A DNA stretch of 12,095 nucleotides, from assembly GCA_902490245.1 (NCBI GenBank), contig CABUDB010000023.1:1-12095 (forward strand). Reading direction: 5' to 3'. The notes beneath the pieces are model-generated. The model did not search any database and was not told where the DNA came from. It saw only the letters and a program-made list of their open reading frames with translations. A program made the position numbers and the translations under genes. Positions 1 to 7,187 of the stretch are shown here, one piece after another. This stretch comes from an uncultured Collinsella sp. (lineage in GTDB: Bacteria > Actinomycetota > Coriobacteriia > Coriobacteriales > Coriobacteriaceae). Numbering within the stretch: the first letter of the stretch is position 1; each line of letters begins with the position of its first letter.

Positions 1-48
1 GAACGTGCCGTCTTCCTTCAGCATCGACTGCCACATTTCGTAGTCGTA

Positions 49-570
49 ATGCTGCCAGAAGGCGTCCTCAAGCTGTTAATCGATACCAACGTATGGATGG
101 ATTATTTTTCTGGCAGGTCCGACCGTACGGCAAATGTCGTCCATCTGATCGAGATTGCCGACGCCTCGGAGCGGATTGCCCTGTTTGCCTCGTCGCTTTC
201 GGTCAAAGATGTTTCATATCTTGTCTCGGCGGCAATCAAGCAGGAGTGCCGAAGAAAGACTGGCTCACTGAGCGATAACGCCATTGCGGCGGCAGACGAA
301 ACGGCCTGGGCATGCGTTCGACAGATGCGCGAGCTAGCCCTCATCGCCCCGGTCGGTGCAGACGAGGTCTTCGACTCCTTTGTGTTCAAGTACCACCACA
401 ATGACTTTGAGGACGACCTGATGCTGGGCGTCGCCAATCGCATTGATGCCGATTACGTCGTGACGGAGGACAAGAATCTTATTAAACATACCAATGGTGT
501 ATGCATAAACGCTGATCAAGCGTTGAAGTTGGTTGAAGGGTTCAACGTCCCCTCAGTACGGCCCGTCTAA
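49..570 (+). CDS. PIN-domain ribonuclease, VapC-like toxin (start uncertain)
   Basis: A 173-residue protein with a PIN-fold signature. PIN proteins are metal-dependent ribonucleases, often VapC toxins. The N-terminal strand LLIDTNVWMDYF places the first acidic residue at D12 with N14. The second half of the active site is DFEDDLMLGVANRIDADYVVTED, split here as DFEDDLML (119-126) and ADYVVTED (134-141), with D122, D123 and D141 as candidate ligands. The usual PIN start lies two or three residues before LLIDTN, but no ATG, GTG or TTG is in frame there. The only in-frame start is ATG 49, without a good Shine-Dalgarno, and the frame is open to the window edge, so the true start may lie outside. 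No antitoxin is visible downstream, and upstream is cut off. Base composition is less GC-rich than the next genes, suggesting acquisition. The PIN fold is clear; a toxin role is inferred. Confidence 0.8.
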   Translation: MLPEGVLKLLIDTNVWMDYFSGRSDRTANVVHLIEIADASERIALFASSLSVKDVSYLVSAAIKQECRRKTGSLSDNAIAAADETAWACVRQMRELALIAPVGADEVFDSFVFKYHHNDFEDDLMLGVANRIDADYVVTEDKNLIKHTNGVCINADQALKLVEGFNVPSVRPV

Positions 571-574
571 CCTG

Positions 575-590
575 CTTTATCTTGATAAAG
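575..590 (+). other. Small perfect hairpin after PIN gene
   Basis: CTTTATC and GATAAAG form a 7-bp stem with a TT loop, four bases after the PIN stop codon. It is AT-rich and has no T-run behind it, so it may be a weak terminator or a dyad binding site. Confidence 0.4.
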
Positions 591-645
591 TGGCGTTTAC
601 TCACCGTTAGCCGATGATGCAAGGGCGCTCGGCGTTTTCGACTGG

Positions 646-674
646 TTTATGCACGTAAAGTCTGGGAATATACA
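646..674 (+). promoter_or_regulatory. Possible pepD promoter
   Basis: TATACA at 669-674 is a fair -10 box. The hexamer TTTATG lies 17 bases upstream and is a poor -35. It is the best candidate in the 148-base gap before pepD, but weakly supported. Confidence 0.3.
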
Positions 675-718
675 AGTCGCATGTCTTATTGTCTAACCAG
701 TTGCGCCAAGGAGGCACC

Positions 719-2176
719 ATGGACTACAAGATTACCGGCTACGAGCCCGCCCAGCTGTTCCATTTCTTTGAGGAGGTCAGCGCGATCCCCCGTGGGTCTG
801 GCAACGAGAAGGGCATCAGCGATTTCCTGGTTGCGTTTGCCAAGGAGCGCGGCCTCGATGTGTACCAGGACGAGGTCTACAACGTCATCATTCGCAAGCC
901 CGCTTCTGCCGGCGCCGAGAATGCTCCGACCGTGATGCTGCAGGGCCACATCGATATGGTGTGCGACAAGTTGGGCTCCGTTGAGCACGACTTTACGACC
1001 GATGGTATCGACCTGGTCGTCAAGGACGGCGTCCTCACCGCTAACGGCACCACTCTGGGCGCCGACAACGGTATCGCCGTCGCGCTTATGCTTACCGTGC
1101 TCAACGACGATTCGATTGCCCATCCGGCCCTCGAGTGCGTGTTCACCACCGACGAGGAGACTGGCCTGGTCGGCGCCGAGACGCTCGACAAGTCCCAGAT
1201 TAGCGCCCGCACCATGATTAACCTTGACTCCGAGGAAGAGGGCGTTGCCACCGTCAGCTGCGCCGGCGGCGTCGTCGTTACCTACACCTGCCCCATCGCG
1301 CGCGAGCACAAGACCGGTAGCACCCTCACGCTCGACATCTCCGGCCTGCTGGGCGGCCACTCCGGCAGCGATATCCACCTGGAGCGCGGCAACGGCAACC
1401 TCATCATGGCCCGCATCATCGACCGCCTGATGGTTGCCGGCGAGCCCGCCATCGTGAGCTTTAACGGCGGCACCAAGGACAACGCCATCAACCGTGAGTG
1501 CAAGGCTGTTCTGGTCTATGCCGACCACGCTGCCGCCGAGGCCGCGGCCCAGATCGCAAAGGACATCATCGCCGACGTCACTGCCGAGCTCGAGGTCTTC
1601 GACCCCGGCTTTACCTGCACCGTCGAGATTGCCGACGACGCCGAGGTCGAGACCATGGACCAGAAGTCCGCGCTTGCCCTCATCCGCGCCCTGCGTCTTG
1701 CCCCCAATGGTGTGATCCGCCGCAACGTCGCCACCGACGGCTCCGTCGAGGTTTCCTCCAACATCGGCGTGGTTGCCACCTCTGACGACCAGGTCAAGAT
1801 CATGCTGTCCCCGCGCTCCTCGATCACCTCGCTGCAGAACGAGTTCAAGGACCGCCTGCAGACGCTGGCCGATGTCCTGGGCTTCGACGCCAAGTTCGAG
1901 TTCGAGTATCCCGGCTGGAGCTATGCCGAGCATTCGCCGGTCCGCGACGTTTTTGTCGAGAGCTATCGCGAGCTCTTTGGCTCCGAGCTGCGCATCGAGT
2001 CCATTCACGCCGGCCTTGAGTGCGGCCTGTTTGCTGAGGCCCTGCACGGCCTGGACGCCATCGCCGTGGGCCCGACGCTCTCCGATGTCCACACCCCGGA
2101 CGAGAGCATGGAGCTCGCTTCTGCCGAGCGTTTCTACGAGCTGCTCATCGACGTCCTCAAGCGCCTCGCTGCGTAA
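719..2176 (+). CDS. pepD: Xaa-His dipeptidase (aminoacyl-histidine dipeptidase, M20C)
   Basis: A cytosolic metallopeptidase that hydrolyses Xaa-His dipeptides such as carnosine, and other dipeptides, in peptide scavenging. The 485-residue product matches the length of E. coli PepD. M20 metal-site motifs are in order: QGHIDM (H77, D79), LGADNGIA (D116), TTDEETGL (catalytic E146 and metal-binding E147), INLDSEEEG (D170) and a C-terminal DVHTPDE (H458). GLLGGHSGSDI after residue 210 marks the lid and dimerisation domain typical of M20C. The start is ATG 719, because AAGGAGG at 708-714 lies four bases upstream; an in-frame TTG at 689 would only add unconserved residues. It seems to be a single-gene unit between the PIN gene and the convergent mntP gene. 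Family assignment is firm; substrate range is from family knowledge. Confidence 0.93.
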   Translation: MDYKITGYEPAQLFHFFEEVSAIPRGSGNEKGISDFLVAFAKERGLDVYQDEVYNVIIRKPASAGAENAPTVMLQGHIDMVCDKLGSVEHDFTTDGIDLVVKDGVLTANGTTLGADNGIAVALMLTVLNDDSIAHPALECVFTTDEETGLVGAETLDKSQISARTMINLDSEEEGVATVSCAGGVVVTYTCPIAREHKTGSTLTLDISGLLGGHSGSDIHLERGNGNLIMARIIDRLMVAGEPAIVSFNGGTKDNAINRECKAVLVYADHAAAEAAAQIAKDIIADVTAELEVFDPGFTCTVEIADDAEVETMDQKSALALIRALRLAPNGVIRRNVATDGSVEVSSNIGVVATSDDQVKIMLSPRSSITSLQNEFKDRLQTLADVLGFDAKFEFEYPGWSYAEHSPVRDVFVESYRELFGSELRIESIHAGLECGLFAEALHGLDAIAVGPTLSDVHTPDESMELASAERFYELLIDVLKRLAA

Positions 2177-2218
2177 AGGTTGCTTTGGCTAAGCCGCTCT
2201 AAAACGGCTGGCTATGAA

Positions 2219-2251
2219 AACGGCCGCCTGGCGTAATGCCGGGCGGCCGTT
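2219..2251. terminator. Shared bidirectional terminator between pepD and mntP
   Basis: AACGGCCGCC pairs perfectly with GGCGGCCGTT, and an inner TGGC/GCCG extends the stem around a GTAAT loop. On the minus strand the hairpin is followed by TTTTC, a better U-tract than the TTATTC on the plus strand. It lies between the two convergent stop codons and can serve both genes. Confidence 0.8.
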
Positions 2252-2256
2252 ATTCG

Positions 2257-2835
2257 TTACAGCGCCAAAACCCCCAGATGCTCAAGCAAGATCTTAAGCC
2301 CGATGAGGATGAGCACGACGCCACCCACGATGGTGGCGGGCTTTTCGTAGCGCGCGCCAAAGGTGTGGCCGATCGCTACGCCGGCGACGGAGAAGATAAA
2401 GGTCGTGATGCCGATGAGCGACACGGCGGGCATGATGTCGACTGAGAGCGCCGCAAATGAGATGCCTACGGCTAGGGCGTCGATTGAGGTGGCGATGGCG
2501 AGGATCAGGTACTCGCCCAGGTCAATCTTTTCGGCATCCTTGCCGTCGCCTTCATCCTCGTCATCGGTAAAGGCTTCCCACAGCATTTTGCCGCCGATGA
2601 AGGCCAAAAGGATAAAGGCGATCCAATGGTCGATGGGTCCGATGATGCCCATGAATTGACTGCCGAGCGCCCATCCGATTACGGGCATGCCGGCCTGAAA
2701 GCCGCCAAAGAACAGGCCGAGCACCACGGCGACTTTAAGGTTGATCTTCTTCATGCCAAGGCCCTTGCAGATGGATACGGCAAAGGCATCCATCGAAAGG
2801 CCAACGGCGAGCAGTACGAGCTCTGCGAGTCCCAT
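2257..2835 (-). CDS. mntP: Manganese efflux pump MntP
   Basis: A small inner-membrane exporter that removes excess Mn2+. The 192-residue product has about six hydrophobic helices arranged as an internal repeat. Each half carries a helix with a conserved aspartate: GLSMDAFAVSICKG (D16) and IATSIDALAVGISFA (D119). An acidic cytosolic loop, DDEDEGDGKD (91-100), separates the halves. The MntP family is normally about 190 residues, so the start is ATG at 2835, with AGAGGGAG about eight bases upstream. A longer in-frame reading from 2988 would run through the riboswitch and is not a real N-terminus. The gene is transcribed away from disA and converges on pepD. Its leader holds a yybP-ykoY riboswitch, which independently supports a manganese role. 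Confidence 0.94.
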   Translation of the reverse strand: MGLAELVLLAVGLSMDAFAVSICKGLGMKKINLKVAVVLGLFFGGFQAGMPVIGWALGSQFMGIIGPIDHWIAFILLAFIGGKMLWEAFTDDEDEGDGKDAEKIDLGEYLILAIATSIDALAVGISFAALSVDIMPAVSLIGITTFIFSVAGVAIGHTFGARYEKPATIVGGVVLILIGLKILLEHLGVLAL

Positions 2836-2888
2836 AGTCTGGCTCCCTCTCTGCGGGCGGGCCCGCGTGTACCTCTTGGGGGAGTAAC

Positions 2889-2932
2889 AAAAAAGACCCG
2901 TGGCGTACGCGTTGCGCGCACAGCCACGAGTC
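2889..2932 (-). terminator. Riboswitch expression-platform terminator
   Basis: On the minus strand GACTCGTGGC pairs with GCCACGGGTC, with an extended inner stem (GCGCG...CGCG), followed directly by six T residues. It lies between the Mn2+ aptamer and the mntP start and shares sequence with the aptamer's 3' flank. Confidence 0.85.
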
Positions 2933-3028
2933 TCGTTCATTAAGGCAAGCCAGGCCGCATCGGCCAGTGTGTTGACTTGCCGCGCCACCGGAGGCGAACC
3001 CGATCACGCGACTACTCCCTCATTTATG
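2895..3028 (-). ncRNA. yybP-ykoY manganese riboswitch in the mntP leader
   Basis: Read on the minus strand, the leader carries the hallmarks of this Mn2+-sensing aptamer in order: GAGGGAGTAG (3021-3012, the conserved loop 1), a GCGCGGCAAG stem strand, GTCAACACACTGG, the closing CTTGCC strand, then CCTTAATGAACGAGACTC. The GGCAAG/CTTGCC helix and a GGCC/GGCC inner helix can be drawn. The aptamer's 3' end overlaps the 5' strand of the terminator, as expected for a transcriptional ON switch: Mn2+ binding would stabilise the aptamer and let mntP be transcribed. The 5' boundary is approximate. Motif recognition was by eye, not covariance model. Confidence 0.82.
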
Positions 3029-3182
3029 CGAATCCCGATGCTACCACATAAGCAGCTCATTTGGATTGGGGCTCTCAGCTGTGTTCGCTCATTCTGTAAG
3101 CATCGGATTTTGCGGGCGTCACAGAGGCAAACCGTGAGAAACTTATTGACGTTTATGGAGCGTATACGATGGGAGCGATGCC

Positions 3183-4250
3183 TTGGATAAGAACGAGCTG
3201 CAAAAGCGTATGGAACAGGCCATCCGCCTGACGGCACCTGGCCAGCCGATCCGCACCGCCCTCGACATGATCATCGCTGGTCACCTGGGCGCTCTTATTT
3301 GCGTCGGCGACACCGAAAACGTGCTCGCTGCTGGTAACGACGGCTTCCCGCTCAACATTTCGTTTACCTCGAACCGCCTGTTCGAGCTTTCCAAGATGGA
3401 CGGCGCCATCGTCATCGACGGCGACCTCACCCAGATCCTGCGCGCCAACTTCCACCTCAATCCCGATCCCTCACTCGCCACGAGTGAGACGGGCATGCGT
3501 CACCGCACCGCCGCCCGCATGTCGGTGCTCACGGATGCCATCGTGATCTCGGTCTCGGCCCGTCGTGCCGTCGTCAACGTGTACGTTCACGGCAAGAGCT
3601 ACGAGATCCAGCCCGTCACCACCATCATGAGCTCGGTCAACCAGCTCGTCGCCACGCTCCAGACTACCCGTCAGTCGCTCGACCGCTCCCTGCTGCGTCT
3701 GACGGCCCTCGAGCTCGACGACTACGTCACGCTCGCCGACATCACCGGCATCTTCTCGAGCTTCGAGATCATGCAGCAGGCAAAGACCGAGCTTAAGGAT
3801 TGCATTGTCAAGCTGGGTAACCAGGGCAAGCTCGTGCAGATGCAGCTCGAGCAGCTCGCGGGCTCCAGCATGGATACCGAATACGACTTGATGATCCGCG
3901 ACTACGCAAGCGATTCCTCTGAGGCCAACGCCGAGAAGATCCGCGCTGAGCTTGCCCGTATGACGCCCAAGGACTTGTCCGACCCGCAGCATGTGGCGGC
4001 AGTTCTGGGCTATGACGACCTGGACGAGGACTCCGTCATGACGCCGCTGGGCCTGCGCACGCTTTCTCGCGTGTCCGTCGTGCGCGACGGCGTGGCCGAG
4101 AAGATCGTCGACGAGTACGGCTCGCTGCAGGAGCTCATGGACGACATCAGCGAGGATCCGGAGCGCCTGGGCGACTTTGGCGTTAACAACCCTGCCATTC
4201 TTGCGGACTCCCTGTACCGCATGAAGGGCACCAAACAGGGGAACGCATAA
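3183..4250 (+). CDS. disA: DNA integrity scanning protein DisA, diadenylate cyclase
   Basis: DisA condenses two ATP into c-di-AMP and scans DNA for branched structures. The 355-residue length fits the family (about 360). The N-terminal DAC domain has both catalytic signatures: KMDGAIVIDGD (D73-G74-A75) and MRHRTAARMS (R106-H107-R108). A helical spine follows (about 130-285), then a C-terminal helix-hairpin-helix DNA-binding region beginning near GLRTLSRVSVV and ending FGVNNPAILADSLYRM. The start is TTG 3183, with GGGAG at 3171-3175; the residues it adds match the usual DisA N-terminus better than the later ATG. Its TAA overlaps the next ATG (TAATG), so disA and ispD are probably translationally coupled. 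It diverges from mntP; radA, the common upstream partner, is absent. Confidence 0.95.
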   Translation: MDKNELQKRMEQAIRLTAPGQPIRTALDMIIAGHLGALICVGDTENVLAAGNDGFPLNISFTSNRLFELSKMDGAIVIDGDLTQILRANFHLNPDPSLATSETGMRHRTAARMSVLTDAIVISVSARRAVVNVYVHGKSYEIQPVTTIMSSVNQLVATLQTTRQSLDRSLLRLTALELDDYVTLADITGIFSSFEIMQQAKTELKDCIVKLGNQGKLVQMQLEQLAGSSMDTEYDLMIRDYASDSSEANAEKIRAELARMTPKDLSDPQHVAAVLGYDDLDEDSVMTPLGLRTLSRVSVVRDGVAEKIVDEYGSLQELMDDISEDPERLGDFGVNNPAILADSLYRMKGTKQGNA

Positions 4251-4978
4251 TGGCGCCCGTATGCGCCGTGGTCGTTGCCGGCGGCAGCGGCCAGCGCTTT
4301 GGTAACCCCGGTGGCAAGCAGCTCGTCAATGTAGCGGGCCGTCCGCTTATGAGCTGGTCCATCCGCGCGTTTGACCGTAGCGATAAGGTCGGCCACATCG
4401 TCGTGGTTTGCCCTGCCGAGCGTCGTGCCGAGATGCGCCGCCTGGCCATCGACCCGTTTGACTATGACACGCCCATCAGTTTTGCCGATGCCGGCGATAC
4501 CCGCCAGGACTCCACCCGTGCCGGCGTGCATGCGGTTCCGGCGGGCTTTGAATACGTCGCCATTCACGATGGCGCTCGTCCGCTCATTACGACCGAGGCC
4601 ATCGACCACGCTATCGACGTGCTCGTGAGCGACCGTGCTCTCGACGGTGTCGTGTGCGGCCAGCCCGCGATCGACACGCTCAAGATCGTCGATGGCGACA
4701 ATATCGTCGAGACGCCGCCGCGTGAGCTCTACTGGGCAGCGCAGACGCCGCAGATCTTTAGCGTCGACGCCATGAAGCGCGCTCACGCCGCTGCTATCGC
4801 CGAGGGCTTTATCGGTACCGACGATTCATCGCTGGTCGAGCGCATGGGCGGGCGCGTCCGCTGTGTCCAGAGCCCGCGCGATAACCTTAAGGTGACGGTG
4901 CCCGAAGACCTGCGTCCCGTAACCGCGATTCTGCTCGGTCGCATGGCCGAGGGAGAGGACCTTCCCCATGTTCAGTAA
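4250..4978 (+). CDS. ispD: 2-C-methyl-D-erythritol 4-phosphate cytidylyltransferase
   Basis: The third enzyme of the MEP isoprenoid pathway, which transfers CMP from CTP to MEP to give CDP-ME in the cytosol. The 242-residue product has the nucleotidyltransferase start AVVVAGGSGQRFG (6-18) with K23 after a glycine-rich loop, IHDGARPL (105-112), TLKIV (143-147), and AAQTPQIF (163-170). The C-terminus has TDDSSLVERMG and NLKVTVPEDL, both typical of IspD. The gene starts inside the disA stop codon (TAATG) and overlaps ispF by 11 bases, so it is the middle of a coupled cluster. The next step, IspE, is not here; ispD followed by ispF is the common bacterial arrangement. Confidence 0.95.
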   Translation: MAPVCAVVVAGGSGQRFGNPGGKQLVNVAGRPLMSWSIRAFDRSDKVGHIVVVCPAERRAEMRRLAIDPFDYDTPISFADAGDTRQDSTRAGVHAVPAGFEYVAIHDGARPLITTEAIDHAIDVLVSDRALDGVVCGQPAIDTLKIVDGDNIVETPPRELYWAAQTPQIFSVDAMKRAHAAAIAEGFIGTDDSSLVERMGGRVRCVQSPRDNLKVTVPEDLRPVTAILLGRMAEGEDLPHVQ

Positions 4979-5462
4979 CCTGCGCATTGGCCACGGCTAC
5001 GACGTCCACCGTTTGGTGGAGGGGCGTCGATGTATCATCGGCGGGGTCGACATCCCCTACGAGCGCGGCCTGCTGGGCCACTCGGATGCCGATGTGCTCG
5101 CGCACGCCTTGGCCGACGCCATTCTGGGCGCCTGCCGCGGGGGAGACATCGGCAAGCTATTCCCCGATACCGACCCCGCCTACGAGGGTGCCGATTCGAT
5201 GGTGCTGCTCGCTCGCGTGATGGACTATGCGCGCGAGCTGGGCTTTGAGTTTGTCGATGCCGATTGCACCATTGCCTGTCAGCAACCCAAGATCACTCCG
5301 CACCGCGATGCCATGCGCGCCAACCTTGCCCATGCCCTGGGCGTTGACGTCGAAAACGTGGGCGTCGCCGCCACCACGACCGAAAAGCTCGGTTGGGAAG
5401 GCCAAGGCGAGGGAATTGGCGCCTGGGCAGTCTGCCTGCTACAGAAAACCGTTAAGGAGTAA
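4968..5462 (+). CDS. ispF: 2-C-methyl-D-erythritol 2,4-cyclodiphosphate synthase
   Basis: Cyclises CDP-ME 2-phosphate to MEcPP with release of CMP, in the MEP pathway; the family forms zinc-dependent trimers. The 164-residue product contains IGHGYDVHRL (zinc ligands D12 and H14), GHSDADVLAHALADAILGA (third ligand H46), DIGKLFPDTDP, DCTIACQQPKI, and the C-terminal TTTEKLGWEGQGEGI cytidine-binding loop. Length and motif order are standard. ATG 4968 lies inside ispD, giving an 11-base overlap, with GGGAGAGG just upstream. It ends three bases before the cysS start, so cotranscription is likely. Confidence 0.96.
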   Translation: MFSNLRIGHGYDVHRLVEGRRCIIGGVDIPYERGLLGHSDADVLAHALADAILGACRGGDIGKLFPDTDPAYEGADSMVLLARVMDYARELGFEFVDADCTIACQQPKITPHRDAMRANLAHALGVDVENVGVAATTTEKLGWEGQGEGIGAWAVCLLQKTVKE

Positions 5463-5465
5463 CGA

Positions 5466-6932
5466 ATGCGTATCTACAACAGCGCTACCCATAAAAAGGA
5501 AGAGTTCCAGCCCATCGAGTCCGGCAAGGTCCGCATGTACGTGTGTGGCCCCACGGTCTACGACAACATCCACATCGGCAATGCCCGCACGTTCATCAGC
5601 TTTGACGTGATTCGTCGCTGGCTCATCGCGAGCGGCTACGAGGTCACGTTCGCCCAGAACCTCACCGATGTCGATGACAAGATCATCAAGCGTGCCAACG
5701 AGCAGGGCCGCACGGCCGCCGAGGTCGCGACGGAGTTCTCCGACAAGTTCATCGGCGTCATGCGTGCCGCCAACGTGCTCGATCCCGATGTGCGCCCCCG
5801 CGCCACCAAGGAGATCGGCCCCATGATCGCTATGATCAAGACGCTTATCGAGCAGGGCCATGCCTACGCCGCCGATAACGGCGACGTGTACTTTGCCGTG
5901 CGCAGCGATCCCAACTATGGTCAGGTCTCGGGCCGCAACATCGACGACCTTATGGTTGGCGCGCGCATCGAGGAGAACGAGGACAAGAACGACCCGCTCG
6001 ACTTTGCCCTGTGGAAGGCCGCCAAGCCCGGCGAGCCCAGCTGGCCGAGCCCCTGGGGCGAGGGCCGTCCCGGTTGGCACACCGAGTGCGCCGCCATGGT
6101 GCACCGCTACCTGGGCACCCCGATCGACATCCACGGCGGCGGCTCCGACCTTGCCTTCCCGCATCACGAGAACGAGTGCGCCCAGGCTACCTGCGCCTGG
6201 CACCAGGGCTTCTCCAACACCTGGATGCACACGGGCATGCTGCTGGTCGACGGCGAGAAGATGTCCAAGTCGCTCGGAAACTTCTTTACGCTGGCCGAGG
6301 TGCTCGAGCAGCACTCTGCCGCGGCCCTGCGCCTGCTGATGCTGCAGACGAGCTATCGCTCGCCGCTTGACTTCTCCTGGGAGCGCCTGGAGGGTGCCGA
6401 GAATTCGCTCACGCGTATTGCCGGTACGGTCGAGAACCTGCGTTGGGCGGCGAACCACGCGACGGCCGACGCCGATGAGGCAGCATCCGAGGCATTTGCC
6501 GCCAAGGCCGCCGAGACCCGCGCCGCCTTTAAGGAGTGCATGGACGACGACTTTAACACCGCCGGTGCCATGGGTGCCGTCTTTGGCTTTGTGACCGAGT
6601 GCAACCAGTACCTGGAGCAGGCGGGCGACGCTGCCGACAAGGCCGCCGCGCTTGCCGCCGCCGATACGCTGGTCGATCTGCTCGATACGTTTGGCGTTGA
6701 GCTCCCCGAGCCCAAGGTCGAGCTGCCGCTGGGTCTGCTGGGCGTTGCCGCCGGCCTGGTCGCCTACACGGGCGACGACGTGGACGAGGCCGCTGCCAAG
6801 ATTCTTGAGGCCCGCGCCGAGGCCCGTGCCGCCAAGAACTGGGATCTGGCCGACGCCATCCGCGACCAGCTCAAGGACCTCGGGCTGACGATCGAGGATA
6901 CTGCCGCCGGCACCCGTATTAAGACTCTCTAA
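5466..6932 (+). CDS. cysS: Cysteinyl-tRNA synthetase
   Basis: A class I aminoacyl-tRNA synthetase that charges tRNA-Cys. The 488-residue protein has the HIGH-type motif as HIGN (36-39, in VYDNIHIGNARTF) and KMSKS at 265-269. The zinc site that discriminates cysteine is complete: C27 (YVCGPT), C208 (HTECAAM), H233 and E237 (FPHHENE). The C-terminal helical region contains an alanine-rich stretch and ends IEDTAAGTRIKTL; the protein is somewhat longer than E. coli CysS (461). ATG 5466 is preceded by AAGGAG at 5454-5459, which overlaps the end of ispF. The tight spacing puts cysS at the end of the disA-ispD-ispF-cysS run; the structured gap after it probably ends that unit. Confidence 0.97.
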   Translation: MRIYNSATHKKEEFQPIESGKVRMYVCGPTVYDNIHIGNARTFISFDVIRRWLIASGYEVTFAQNLTDVDDKIIKRANEQGRTAAEVATEFSDKFIGVMRAANVLDPDVRPRATKEIGPMIAMIKTLIEQGHAYAADNGDVYFAVRSDPNYGQVSGRNIDDLMVGARIEENEDKNDPLDFALWKAAKPGEPSWPSPWGEGRPGWHTECAAMVHRYLGTPIDIHGGGSDLAFPHHENECAQATCAWHQGFSNTWMHTGMLLVDGEKMSKSLGNFFTLAEVLEQHSAAALRLLMLQTSYRSPLDFSWERLEGAENSLTRIAGTVENLRWAANHATADADEAASEAFAAKAAETRAAFKECMDDDFNTAGAMGAVFGFVTECNQYLEQAGDAADKAAALAAADTLVDLLDTFGVELPEPKVELPLGLLGVAAGLVAYTGDDVDEAAAKILEARAEARAAKNWDLADAIRDQLKDLGLTIEDTAAGTRIKTL

Positions 6933-6938
6933 TCCCTG

Positions 6939-7040
6939 CGGGTTTCCCAAGCACCCGACCTTGCCGTTCAAACCGTCGCTCGCGTACTCAAGTACGCGTC
7001 GCTCCTCTTTCACGGCAATCTCGGGCACTTGGAAAACCCG
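6939..7040. repeat. Long imperfect inverted repeat, element A
   Basis: The two 29-base ends pair at 24 of 29 positions, beginning CGGGTTT and ending AAACCCG. Inside is a large asymmetric loop and an apical stem GCGTAC/GTACGC closed by a TCAA loop. The hairpin starts seven bases after the cysS stop. There is no T-run after it, so it is not a classic terminator. It is related to element B next to it. Confidence 0.8.
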
Positions 7041-7044
7041 TACC

Positions 7045-7143
7045 GACCGCCCGAGCCACGGCACCTTGCCTTTCAATCGTCGGGCATGACCTCAAGGTCT
7101 ATGCCCTCCTCTTTCAAGGCAATCTGCCGCACCTCGGGCGGTC
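7045..7143. repeat. Long imperfect inverted repeat, element B
   Basis: GACCGCCCGAG at the left end pairs perfectly with CTCGGGCGGTC at the right. Further inward, CGGCA/TGCCG, TTGCCTT/AAGGCAA and an apical GGGCAT/ATGCCC plus ACC/GGT stem close on a TCAA loop. It shares element A's layout, including the ACCTTGCC left strand, the CTCCTCTTTCA right strand and an ACC/TCT mismatch loop, but its stems have different sequences. Confidence 0.8.
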
Positions 7144-7187
7144 GATCTATTTGTTTCGTTTGATAACTGTATTTAGGAGGTCGCTTT

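Noticed and set aside
686..2092. Long open frame antisense to pepD (468 codons)
   Set aside because: It mirrors the GC-rich codon pattern of pepD, has a low-complexity G/A/D/L composition, and no ribosome binding site; pepD has all catalytic motifs.
2836..2988. N-terminal extension of MntP by 51 codons
   Set aside because: The extension translates the riboswitch and terminator; MntP proteins begin at the MGLAELVLL helix.
5439..7076. 545-codon open frame antisense to cysS
   Set aside because: A shadow of cysS, spanning the stop codons and hairpins of the neighbouring region, with repetitive V/G/L/A composition and no family motif.
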